Below, in pieces: positions 9,336-17,434 of a stretch of 56,269 bases of DNA. Numbering within the stretch: the first letter of the stretch is position 1; every line of letters begins with the position of its first letter. Made by a program: the position numbers and the translations under genes. The notes below the pieces were generated by a model. That model saw only the letters and a list, made by a program, of their open reading frames with translations, made no database searches and had not been told where the DNA came from. The DNA is taken from NCBI GenBank assembly GCA_000163695.1, contig GG774890.1, positions 1-56,269 of the forward strand, written 5' to 3'. This DNA comes from Bacteroidetes oral taxon 274 str. F0058 (GTDB lineage: Bacteria > Bacteroidota > Bacteroidia > Bacteroidales > Paludibacteraceae).

Positions 9336-10256
9336 TCAGTCTTTTTCTTTAATGTACGAATAAATTATATCTCTTGCCTGTTTTGCTTCGGGTAGCCACC
9401 CTGCGGCAACCCAAGTGTGCATCATTCCTTCGCCGACGTATGTTTTGAGGTCTACCTTGTCTTCTACACATTTTCTCTTAAAATCGTCCATCTGAGCGTA
9501 ATATATCTCGTGAGAACCGTAGACAGCCATTATCTTCGGGAATCCCCACCAACTGTGAGCAATAGCATTGCCAAGTAAGCCTCCGCTACCGCACAGCGAC
9601 ATCATTTTTGCCGAAGCCATAACATAGTCAGGTGTGAACATCACATCTTTTTTCCCTATTTTCCTCATTGTCTCAGACTGTTTTTTCGTCGGTGGCATCT
9701 GTATCGTAGCCGATACGGGAATAAGCTTGCCCGGCAGAGGTATTGCTTTCGTTTGTTCGTTGATATAGACGCATACGTCGAGGCATAACGAACCACCCGA
9801 CGATAGTCCGAAAAACGTTATATCCTCACCCTTGTATCGTTGTAAGGCTTCTTGATAGACAGTTATTACCGATTCTATAATCTCCTTGTCCGTTACTTCG
9901 GGTAGCAGCTTATGCCATACCAGCCATACGTCGGCTCCGGTACGGTCTGCCATCTCTTGAGCAAACTCGAAATCGCCGCTATCGCCTGACATTACGAAGC
10001 CTCCGCCGAAGAAGTAAAGAACCAACCTCTCGCCCGATTTGTAGCGGCTGTGAATGGCATAGTATGGTGTGCCGCCAACGGACTGTTCGTCGAAATCGTA
10101 CTTTTTATGCAAAGATGGCAGTGGCAGTCGCTTTTTTTGCTCCGTTTTACGTCGTTTTTCGATGAATTTTTCGGGATACATTGCTGCCCTTTTCATCATA
10201 GGACGCACTGTGTGACGGAATAAAAATTCCGTTAATTTGTACTGAAAGCTGGACAT
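9336..10256 (-). CDS. Alpha/beta hydrolase (acetyl-esterase-like)
   Basis: 306 residues from MSSFQYKL at 10256. The nucleophile elbow is FGLSSGGS and an oxyanion-hole block FFGGGFVMSGD resembles the HGGG motif of hormone-sensitive-lipase-like esterases. The catalytic His is probably in GMMHTWVA. An alternative start at 10334 would overlap the upstream stop by four bases (ATGA) and add 26 residues; the overlap favours translational coupling, but the added part looks non-domain. The substrate is unknown. Confidence 0.8.
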   Translation of the reverse strand: MSSFQYKLTEFLFRHTVRPMMKRAAMYPEKFIEKRRKTEQKKRLPLPSLHKKYDFDEQSVGGTPYYAIHSRYKSGERLVLYFFGGGFVMSGDSGDFEFAQEMADRTGADVWLVWHKLLPEVTDKEIIESVITVYQEALQRYKGEDITFFGLSSGGSLCLDVCVYINEQTKAIPLPGKLIPVSATIQMPPTKKQSETMRKIGKKDVMFTPDYVMASAKMMSLCGSGGLLGNAIAHSWWGFPKIMAVYGSHEIYYAQMDDFKRKCVEDKVDLKTYVGEGMMHTWVAAGWLPEAKQARDIIYSYIKEKD

Positions 10257-10330
10257 ATAATCTTTTATCTGTTTTTTCGTTAGTTTTATGAATTTATATA
10301 ACGTAGCTATGTAGTTGTAAATATATATAT

Positions 10331-10831
10331 TCATTTGTTGTTATAGTAAACATTCGTTACTACGCACGCTTCTCTTTCGGGAGGGAAAAGCGAAACAATA
10401 TTATCGATAAGAATATCCAAACCATTGATTTCGCTGCTTTTTAAAATATATTTGTTATTATCCCCCAATTCTATAGAATAAGCATAATACTTGCCTTTTA
10501 CAAATAATGAATTTACAAGTATTGGTACTATAGCGTGTATTTGCCCAAAGTAAAGTCGTTTCTCTCTTTTGTTATGTTTAAGAACAATCCCATTCTCGTA
10601 CAAGAGCACCTCTGTCCACATATCAATCTCTGTAGGAAGCAAAAAACGTCTTTTCCCGATAGCCGTGTATATATGATTGCCTAATTCGTGTGTCGGAGTG
10701 ATTTTGCCTCGGAATGGGGTAAAATCGATACTCTTCAATCGGTAATGTTGTCCCTGTGGAGGGCGGAACATTTTGTATATACAAAATACTCCAAGAGCAA
10801 ACAGAATTGCCAAATACAATATTCTATCCAT
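10331..10831 (-). CDS. Uncharacterised membrane-anchored protein
   Basis: 166 residues with one N-terminal hydrophobic segment (residues 3-22) followed by a soluble domain rich in beta strands that could be PH-like. I do not recognise the family. It overlaps or abuts the esterase gene downstream, so the two are probably one transcript. A TAACTTTG box at 10907-10914 lies about 75 bases upstream. Confidence 0.6.
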   Translation of the reverse strand: MDRILYLAILFALGVFCIYKMFRPPQGQHYRLKSIDFTPFRGKITPTHELGNHIYTAIGKRRFLLPTEIDMWTEVLLYENGIVLKHNKREKRLYFGQIHAIVPILVNSLFVKGKYYAYSIELGDNNKYILKSSEINGLDILIDNIVSLFPPEREACVVTNVYYNNK

Positions 10832-11153
10832 ATAGATTTTACTGTTAATGAATTTTTGTATATACGGCAGGGGGAATTTTTTGTAAAGAAACTGTCGTAA
10901 AGGCTACAAAGTTACAAATTTTATCTGTAAATACGTTTTCCGTACGAAATGGATAAATGCTTTTTTACCTTTTTTGCTTATAATTCTATTTTTTTGTCTG
11001 CTTTCTTTTTAGAATAAAGGTGAAACACGTGTTTCACTTTATCTATTCAACAATTAAACGTAATTCGCGACTCGTAATTGATTCGTGTTCGCCCCTAAAT
11101 TTCCTAATACCCAATACCTAACACCTAATCCCACGTTTGAAACAACCTCCATC
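10832..11153. other. Gene-free stretch between the ccs operon and the 166-residue gene
   Basis: This 322-base AT-rich stretch has no credible reading frame. It holds the promoter box at 10907-10914 (minus strand), a perfect 18-bp palindrome at 11020-11037 and, just after the ccsA stop codon, a run of TTAGGTG-like units (11100-11135 read on the minus strand). Confidence 0.6.
11020..11037. repeat. Perfect 18-bp palindrome GTGAAACACGTGTTTCAC
   Basis: A perfectly self-complementary site in the spacer between ccsA and the 166-residue gene, about 115 bases after the ccsA stop. It could be an operator half-pair site for a dimeric regulator or a stem ending the nrf-ccs transcript. On the minus strand only CCTTTATT follows, a poor T-run. 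Confidence 0.6.
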
Positions 11154-12002
11154 TCATAGCGTTACCGGTACAATGAGAGTCGTTTTTTTACATTCCATAA
11201 GTATGGATACTCGAGCCTTGTGCTGCCGGTAGATAATTGACTCCGTACCAGCTATTTGTAAGAATAGGAAGCTCAGTATCAGCAGAGCAAAACTCACCTC
11301 GAACCTACGTGGAGCATACAGACGGTGGTGTATGTAGAGCAGATAGCTGAGTAACGTTATCGCTGCCCACGTCTCTTTGGGGTCCCAGCCCCAGTATGTG
11401 CCCCACGCCTGTTTTGCCCATACGGCACCGAGCAGCAACCCCGTCATAAGAAATGCAAGCCCTGTATATACAAGGTTATCCGACGTATATAGTAGTCCCG
11501 ACGGGTCGAAGTCGTGTGTCTTTCTCTTTTTGTATATGATGTATATGCCTACCAATACTGCTGCCGCCAAGAGAGAATAGGCAAATATGTACGATATGAC
11601 GTGAGGTACGAAAAACGGACTCTCCAGGGCGGGCATCATAGTTTTGTTGTGTATCTCGGGTTTGAAGACATTTATCGCCATAAAAACAGTAGAGAGTATA
11701 CCCGAAAACGAGAGTATCCATCCGTAACGCCAACGAATGAAGACGATTAGCCCCGCTATTATAACAAACAGTGAGTACCATAGCCGTGTCTCCCCCATTG
11801 TACGCATCGGCGGGCGTTCGAGCGAGTGCCACATACCGCCTATAAAGACGGCAAGCACCAATACGGCGGCTACTCCCACAGCTATAGCCCAGTATCGCTT
11901 CGACATTATGGCGAGCGTGGCGGAGGCGGCGAGTAGAATTACCGTCGGCAGTGCAAAATATACAAACGACGTCCAGTCCAGCAGGGGGAGCATATCTATC
12001 AT
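11154..12002 (-). CDS. ccsA: Cytochrome c biogenesis protein CcsA
   Basis: 282 residues, with about seven to eight membrane segments. The haem-handling tryptophan-rich motif WGTYWGWDPKETWA is intact. CcsA and CcsB (ResB) form the System II cytochrome c synthase that moves haem across the membrane and attaches it to CXXCH sites. The start overlaps the ccsB stop by four bases. Its position behind nrfHA says it serves the multihaem nitrite reductase. Confidence 0.93.
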   Translation of the reverse strand: MIDMLPLLDWTSFVYFALPTVILLAASATLAIMSKRYWAIAVGVAAVLVLAVFIGGMWHSLERPPMRTMGETRLWYSLFVIIAGLIVFIRWRYGWILSFSGILSTVFMAINVFKPEIHNKTMMPALESPFFVPHVISYIFAYSLLAAAVLVGIYIIYKKRKTHDFDPSGLLYTSDNLVYTGLAFLMTGLLLGAVWAKQAWGTYWGWDPKETWAAITLLSYLLYIHHRLYAPRRFEVSFALLILSFLFLQIAGTESIIYRQHKARVSILMECKKTTLIVPVTL

Positions 12003-13291
12003 AATATTTCTTTTTCTTTTTGCGGGTTAATATTCTTTTGGGAACTATCGCGGTATCCTACAAACAACATTATCGCTCCGACGAACAGCATAAAAAAGCC
12101 CAAGTATACTCCCCACAGCCAATTGTCGTGTACAAGTTCGAATTCGGACATCGTACTCCAACGTCCTTCGTCGCGGTTGTAGTTGAGCTGATATATGTAC
12201 CAGCTTTTGTAACGCAGTGGTTTGTTCACCTTTATCAGAGCGGTGTCTATATCGCTGTTGGAGGTGAAGAGTACTACTCGGCTGCTGTATTGTTTGGGTT
12301 CGGGGTCTGCCATCACTAGCGACAGGCTGTCTGTAAGCTTCAGACTGCGGTATGGGAATATATGGCTGCCTGCCGATACCCAGCCGTATAACGTAGGTTT
12401 GCCTTTTGGGGTTACGCTTACTTTTGCCGAATGTACTGCCCCGCGTGTGCGAAACTCTCTGAAAAGGACAGAATCTTTGCTGACGATAGCTGCCGAATAT
12501 GGCATATATTCTGTAACTTTCACCTGCCAATCGGCTATATTGCCCTCAATCGGTGCCGAATCGAGCGATAGCGACTCGGCTCTGCCGAGGGGAATAGGTT
12601 TACCCGAGGTATTGTTTATTATCATAAGTTTGGGCGGATACTCCTGCATCTCGAACTGCAACAACTCTATTGCCAAAGGCAGTTCGGTAAGTTTGCCCGT
12701 TGTCTCGTCTATTCCCTGCCATTCGGGGTATTCGCTATCGGTGTATGCTTGTAGACGATAACGTTGCATATCGGCAGCCGAGAGCAAACCGAAAAACATA
12801 GCCAGAAACAACCCTATGTGATTCATTGCGAAAGCAATATCACGCAAAATCAATTTCGGATGTCGTATTCTGTGAATAGTTACAAACCCGAGCACATAGA
12901 GCAGATACAGGTACATCAGAAGGAAGTACCACGTAGACAGTATATGGCTAAACCCTATTCTGTGCAACGGATGCATAAGTCCTACTCCCATTGCGGCGGG
13001 TATCTGCTTGGTAAAACCCATTATGAGCAACACTGCCAATAGTCCGCCGATAGACGAGAGTGTCGCTACCGTACCCGAAAAAAAGAACTGTACTTGTTTA
13101 TTGTACCTGCCAAGTAGTACGTAACTCACTACTATGGCGAGTAAAAAAGCACTGCCCCAGATGATATTTTGCGGGAATACGAATGCACCTTGCGGAATAT
13201 GTCCGACAGCGATTTGTAGTACTATGCCCACTACACCGAGAGCAGCGACAATAGCACAGGCTTGACGCCACCCCCACGTATCATTCCACAT
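11999..13291 (-). CDS. Cytochrome c biogenesis protein CcsB/ResB-like
   Basis: 430 residues. Several membrane helices lie in the first ~190 residues, then a periplasmic region with a strand-rich ResB-type domain, and a final helix (WGVYLGFFMLFVGAIMLFVG). In many Bacteroidetes this protein is fused to CcsA; here the two are separate but overlap by four bases. It probably keeps apocytochrome thiols reduced and holds haem together with CcsA. It lies 48 bases behind nrfA on the same strand. Confidence 0.85.
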   Translation of the reverse strand: MWNDTWGWRQACAIVAALGVVGIVLQIAVGHIPQGAFVFPQNIIWGSAFLLAIVVSYVLLGRYNKQVQFFFSGTVATLSSIGGLLAVLLIMGFTKQIPAAMGVGLMHPLHRIGFSHILSTWYFLLMYLYLLYVLGFVTIHRIRHPKLILRDIAFAMNHIGLFLAMFFGLLSAADMQRYRLQAYTDSEYPEWQGIDETTGKLTELPLAIELLQFEMQEYPPKLMIINNTSGKPIPLGRAESLSLDSAPIEGNIADWQVKVTEYMPYSAAIVSKDSVLFREFRTRGAVHSAKVSVTPKGKPTLYGWVSAGSHIFPYRSLKLTDSLSLVMADPEPKQYSSRVVLFTSNSDIDTALIKVNKPLRYKSWYIYQLNYNRDEGRWSTMSEFELVHDNWLWGVYLGFFMLFVGAIMLFVGYRDSSQKNINPQKEKEIL

Positions 13292-13339
13292 ATTATCTTA
13301 AATATCAGTGATATAACTTCCTCTACAAACAATGTTGTT

Positions 13340-14836
13340 TTATTTCATAGCAACAAGTTTGCCCTTAGCCTTAGCCTCTTCGAGCCATTTGGGTACGACA
13401 GTCTTCAGGAACTTTTGCTTTCTGTTGTTGAGTTTCTCGGGGTCGAGTCCGATGTAACGCTGTGCTTTCTCTTTGGTCGAAATGTCCGGCATAGGCACTG
13501 CTGCCGTGTAGCCGTGGCGAGCCAATACTCGTGCTATCTCGAGCCGAGCCTGCATAGCGCGTTCCAGACCATTGCCCAAGATACGTGTTATCTCCTGTGG
13601 TGCGTGGAACGATGCTCCGTGCGACGCCACTCCGTAGTCCCAACGCCATTGCGACTGACGAATATATTTCAGTACGGGCTTCATCTCTGCTTCTGTCGCC
13701 CCTTTGTCCCAAGCAAACTTAGCTTCGATGTGAGCTTTTGCCAACTCGTCTTCGAGCTTGTTGCGTATCTCGTTTGCCTTGCGTTGGCGGTCGTATACGT
13801 TTTGTCGTAGCACCTCTTCGCTTTCGCGATGACAGGTTTGGCACGTACGGTCTATGTTAGCCAATGGGCTGGTAATGTGGTGGTCGCTGAATTTGATTCC
13901 GCCCTCGCTCTTGTATGGCATGTGGCAGTCGGCACACGATACGCCTCTCTGTGCGTGTATGCCCTGCTGTGCTATCTCGAAGTCGGGATGCTGCGCTTTG
14001 AGTATCGGAGTGCGGCTGAGAGTATGTATATAGTCGTAATAATCGGCTTCGTCGTAATAACGCTCTGCGTCTTCCATAGTGAAGCCCTTGTCCCAAGGGA
14101 ATGTCAGATATTTGCCGTCGCCTTTGAAGTAGTATTCTACGTGGCACTGTGCACATACCAGCGAACGCATCTCTTGGTGAGTAGCCTTGGTTATATCTAC
14201 TCCTCGTCGTGCAAATGCCTCTACAAGAGCAGGTCGCGATATGTGTAAATCCATTGTCTCGGCATCGTGGCAGTCGGCACAACCGATAGGGTTCACTATC
14301 TCACTGCCCATCTGGCTCCATTTGCTTTTGTAGAAATTATCTACTCCTATTGCCTGCATCATTCTCGGTACGTCGGGGCTTTTACACGTCCAGCAGGTAG
14401 CCGGTTGTATATCGCCGTCGCCGTCTATACCCGGGTTACCTGTACGCAGTGTGCGGGTAACATCTTCGATGGCGTGCATATGTCCTCGAGGTGAGGTATA
14501 GTCTCGCGAAAAGGCGTATCCTGCCCAGAAAATCACCATATTGGGACGTTGCTCCAATACATCGACGGCTTGGCTACCGTTGAATTCGCTTCGGAAACTT
14601 GTGTCGGCTGTCTGTGTCCACGTCTCGTACTCACGAGGGTAATTGCCTTGATACATCGGGTTTTTTGCCTCTCCCTTTGCTATCTTATCTTTTTTGTTGG
14701 CGTAAATGGTTGTTATCTCTGCCCTGCGGTTTGTTATAGATGCCGCCAGAAGACCGAGGCAGAAGACAAATACCATTGCCCCGCCGAATATAGCCCAACC
14801 TTGCCAGGTCTTCAATTTCTTACGATGTTCGCTCAT
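13340..14836 (-). CDS. nrfA: Ammonia-forming pentahaem cytochrome c nitrite reductase NrfA
   Basis: 498 residues. An N-terminal helix (about residues 12-33) serves as signal or anchor. The catalytic haem site is CWTCK (148-152), with lysine as the unusual ligand, followed by four CXXCH sites at about 186, 228, 301 and 332. NrfA reduces nitrite to ammonium with six electrons in the periplasm, using electrons from the quinol pool through NrfH. It starts 13 bases after the nrfH stop. Confidence 0.98.
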   Translation of the reverse strand: MSEHRKKLKTWQGWAIFGGAMVFVFCLGLLAASITNRRAEITTIYANKKDKIAKGEAKNPMYQGNYPREYETWTQTADTSFRSEFNGSQAVDVLEQRPNMVIFWAGYAFSRDYTSPRGHMHAIEDVTRTLRTGNPGIDGDGDIQPATCWTCKSPDVPRMMQAIGVDNFYKSKWSQMGSEIVNPIGCADCHDAETMDLHISRPALVEAFARRGVDITKATHQEMRSLVCAQCHVEYYFKGDGKYLTFPWDKGFTMEDAERYYDEADYYDYIHTLSRTPILKAQHPDFEIAQQGIHAQRGVSCADCHMPYKSEGGIKFSDHHITSPLANIDRTCQTCHRESEEVLRQNVYDRQRKANEIRNKLEDELAKAHIEAKFAWDKGATEAEMKPVLKYIRQSQWRWDYGVASHGASFHAPQEITRILGNGLERAMQARLEIARVLARHGYTAAVPMPDISTKEKAQRYIGLDPEKLNNRKQKFLKTVVPKWLEEAKAKGKLVAMK

Positions 14837-14849
14837 AGTATAAATAGAT

Positions 14850-15458
14850 TTAATTTTTATTCAATTGTTTACGCAGCCAAGTCGGTACGGGAGTTTTGGG
14901 GTAAGGGACAATGGCATTGGGCGTACCCGAAAGGCTTGTTTTGCCGTGTGGTACGTTGCGATGACAGTCCCAGCAGGCTCTATCCGTGCCGTGTCTTATA
15001 TCTGCTTTACTCAGCATACCTGTCTTTACAAATTCCTGATTGAGTTGCGAGTGACACCTTACGCAATTTTCGTATATGACCACCTGACTTTCGGGGATAG
15101 CCTGCATCCGTTGCGGTTCGTTACGCATAGTGAAGACGTATGAGTGTCTGAGTCCGTCGGTAGCCTTGAAGTAATATTTGGCAAAAATACTTGTGTGCGG
15201 TACATGACAGTCGTTACAGGTGGCTACGTTTTTGTGCGAACTGTGTTGCCAAGTGGCGTAGTAAGGCCCCATTACGTGGCAGTTGATACACACTTCGGGA
15301 TTGTCGCTGAGATAACTGTATGCCTTCGACATATATACGAGGTATGCCAGCAGACCGCAGAATGCACCCGCTATAATCAGAGCAAGCACTTGAAGATTGA
15401 ACGTGGGCAGCAACGCCGACTTCAATCCTTGCAAATATGTTTTAATCTTACCTCTCAT
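14850..15458 (-). CDS. nrfH: Tetrahaem quinol dehydrogenase NrfH
   Basis: 202 residues from the ATG at 15458. A single N-terminal membrane helix (LALIIAGAFCGLLAYLVYM) is followed by CINCH, CNDCH, CVRCH and CWDCH. NrfH takes electrons from menaquinol and passes them to NrfA. The longer reading from 15524 is rejected because a good promoter (15496-15525) lies inside it. First gene of nrfH-nrfA-ccsB-ccsA. Confidence 0.96.
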   Translation of the reverse strand: MRGKIKTYLQGLKSALLPTFNLQVLALIIAGAFCGLLAYLVYMSKAYSYLSDNPEVCINCHVMGPYYATWQHSSHKNVATCNDCHVPHTSIFAKYYFKATDGLRHSYVFTMRNEPQRMQAIPESQVVIYENCVRCHSQLNQEFVKTGMLSKADIRHGTDRACWDCHRNVPHGKTSLSGTPNAIVPYPKTPVPTWLRKQLNKN

Positions 15459-15495
15459 GATATCACAAATATTCCGAGCATAATACTTCTGATGG

Positions 15496-15525
15496 CAAAG
15501 GTATGAAAAAAAACATAAAAACAAA
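15496..15525 (-). promoter_or_regulatory. Promoter of the nrfHA-ccsBA operon
   Basis: On the minus strand TTTG (15522-15525) is separated by 18 bases from TACCTTTG (15496-15503). The predicted transcript start near 15489 leaves a leader of about 30 bases before the ATG at 15458. I see no obvious regulator site next to it. Confidence 0.75.
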
Positions 15526-15581
15526 AGTTTTCTGTAATAAAAATAAAAAAAACGGTGTTTTTTATAAAAAAATCTCTGTTT

Positions 15582-16127
15582 TTAGCTTCTTGGTTGTATC
15601 TTTTTCAGATAAAAAATAAATTGCTCTAACACAAATTTTCTGCCCGTTTCGGGGTAATTGGCAGTTTCGATACGGAAATTGAAGTCGAAATCGGGGTTGC
15701 CGTCTGTGCCGCAAAACAGCGTTGAGTTGGCATTTGCCAAGATGTATAGTAGAGGAACGCTACTCTGTCTGCTTACGTCGAATACTACATCGAACGGTTT
15801 GTTTTTCAGCTGATTTAGTACCGTATCCGATGGCTTGCCGAAGATAGACAAGTCTTTCTTTGTGAAAACGACACGATTGGTAGCGGCACGCAAGGAGGTC
15901 TCTTTGGCATTTATGTAACAGCACGATATAACCTGTTTGCCGTCTGCTTTGAGCATATTCTCGAGTTCGATTAGTTGCTCAAGGTCTTCGTCTCTGCCGA
16001 TACCCCAAATCAGGAGGCAGAAATTTATATCGGAATAGCTCAGGAATTGCCTTTCGGGCTTTTGGCTTCGGCTTTTGCGTATTTTCCGAAAGACCATACT
16101 TCTGCTTATTTTCTGCAATGGACTCAT
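15582..16127 (-). CDS. DUF6913-type protein
   Basis: 181 residues, no signal peptide and no membrane helix. The pattern of a basic N-terminus and blocks such as PFDVVFDVSRQSSVPLLYI and GTDGNPDFDF fits a Bacteroidetes family of unknown function (DUF6913, from memory). It begins 16 bases after the rfbB stop codon and is probably cotranscribed with it. Confidence 0.65.
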   Translation of the reverse strand: MSPLQKISRSMVFRKIRKSRSQKPERQFLSYSDINFCLLIWGIGRDEDLEQLIELENMLKADGKQVISCCYINAKETSLRAATNRVVFTKKDLSIFGKPSDTVLNQLKNKPFDVVFDVSRQSSVPLLYILANANSTLFCGTDGNPDFDFNFRIETANYPETGRKFVLEQFIFYLKKIQPRS

Positions 16128-16143
16128 TTTTAATTATAAAGGG

Positions 16144-17202
16144 TTAAAGCTGACCATAATGTTTATTGTAATAATCTTGATATTCGCCCGATGTAACGTT
16201 TTTTATCCACTTTTCGTTAGCCAGATACCAATCGACTGTTTTCTCGAGCCCTTCCTCGAAGGTCAGCGACGGAGCCCAACCCAGCTCGCGTTGCAGCTTC
16301 GACGAGTCGATGGCATAGCGGAGGTCGTGTCCGGCACGGTCGGCTACGAAAGTGATGAGCTTTTGGCTCTCGCCTTGCGGACGCCCGAGCTTTCTGTCCA
16401 TAATATCGCACAGAAGCCTTATGAGGTCGATGTTTTTCCACTCGTTGTTGCCGCCGATATTGTATGTGTCGCCATTTTTACCTCGGTGGAATATTATATC
16501 GATAGCGGCTGCGTGGTCTTCGACAAAGAGCCAATCGCGTACGTTTTCGCCTTTGCCGTAGACAGGTATCGGTTTGTTGTTTTTTATGTTGTTGATGGCG
16601 AGCGGTATCAGTTTCTCTGGAAAATGGTGCGAACCGTAGTTGTTGGAGCAGTTGGAGATGACTACGGGCAATCCGTATGTGTCGTGGAAGGCACGTACGA
16701 AGTGGTCAGACGAAGCTTTAGATGCCGAGTAAGGCGAGTGCGGAGCATACTTCGTCTCTTCGGTGAAAAATGTGCCGTCGAACTCCAAAGCTCCGTATAC
16801 TTCGTCGGTAGAGACGTGGTAGAAGCGTTTGCCTTCGGGATTGTCCCGCCAGAGCTCTTTGGCACAGTATAGTAGGTTGCAAGTGCCCAATACGTTGGTA
16901 CGCACGAATACAAACGGGTCTGTGATACTTCTGTCTACGTGACTTTCGGCAGCCAGATGTATGACGCCGTCGGGTTTGTATAGGTCGAAAAGCCTTTCTA
17001 TCGCTTTAAAATCGGAGATATCCGCTTTTTCGAACTTATAGTTCGGTTGCGAGGCGATGTCGTCAATATTTTCCAAATTACCGGCGTATGTCAGAGTATC
17101 GAGATTGATTATTTTATAATCGGGGTAATTCGTTGCAAATCGCCGTATTACGTGTGAGCCGATGAACCCTGCACCACCTGTGATAAAAATAGTTTTTACC
17201 AT
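16144..17202 (-). CDS. rfbB: dTDP-glucose 4,6-dehydratase RfbB
   Basis: 352 residues, the normal length. The NAD-binding site is GGAGFIGSHVIR, the dehydratase motif is STDEVYG and the SDR pair is YSASK. It makes dTDP-4-keto-6-deoxyglucose for rhamnose or related deoxysugars of surface polysaccharides. rfbA, rfbC and rfbD are not next to it. A TACCTTTG box lies at 17235-17242. Confidence 0.96.
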   Translation of the reverse strand: MVKTIFITGGAGFIGSHVIRRFATNYPDYKIINLDTLTYAGNLENIDDIASQPNYKFEKADISDFKAIERLFDLYKPDGVIHLAAESHVDRSITDPFVFVRTNVLGTCNLLYCAKELWRDNPEGKRFYHVSTDEVYGALEFDGTFFTEETKYAPHSPYSASKASSDHFVRAFHDTYGLPVVISNCSNNYGSHHFPEKLIPLAINNIKNNKPIPVYGKGENVRDWLFVEDHAAAIDIIFHRGKNGDTYNIGGNNEWKNIDLIRLLCDIMDRKLGRPQGESQKLITFVADRAGHDLRYAIDSSKLQRELGWAPSLTFEEGLEKTVDWYLANEKWIKNVTSGEYQDYYNKHYGQL

Positions 17203-17234
17203 TGTATGTTTACATTAAAATTATTTTATTTTGC

Positions 17235-17242
17235 AAAGGTAC
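17235..17242 (-). promoter_or_regulatory. -7 promoter box before rfbB
   Basis: TACCTTTG on the minus strand, 33 bases before the start codon. Confidence 0.55.
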
Positions 17243-17390
17243 ATTTTTTTGCGATAAAAGTAAAATTATAAACAAACGTACTATAACAATATCATTCTTC
17301 GTATAAACTTCTGATAGCGTATGTTTTGTAGTGTTTGTGCGTATTTGGGCGAATAAAAAAGTCTATTGCGGAGAATCAATAAAAAAGTGT

Positions 17391-17398
17391 TATTTTTG
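17391..17398 (+). promoter_or_regulatory. -7 promoter box before the SulP gene
   Basis: TATTTTTG, with only a weak ATTG about 22 bases upstream. It lies 36 bases before the start codon. Confidence 0.5.
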
Positions 17399-17434
17399 CA
17401 CAAAATATGAGTTAGTCAAAAAAGAGATTTGTAG

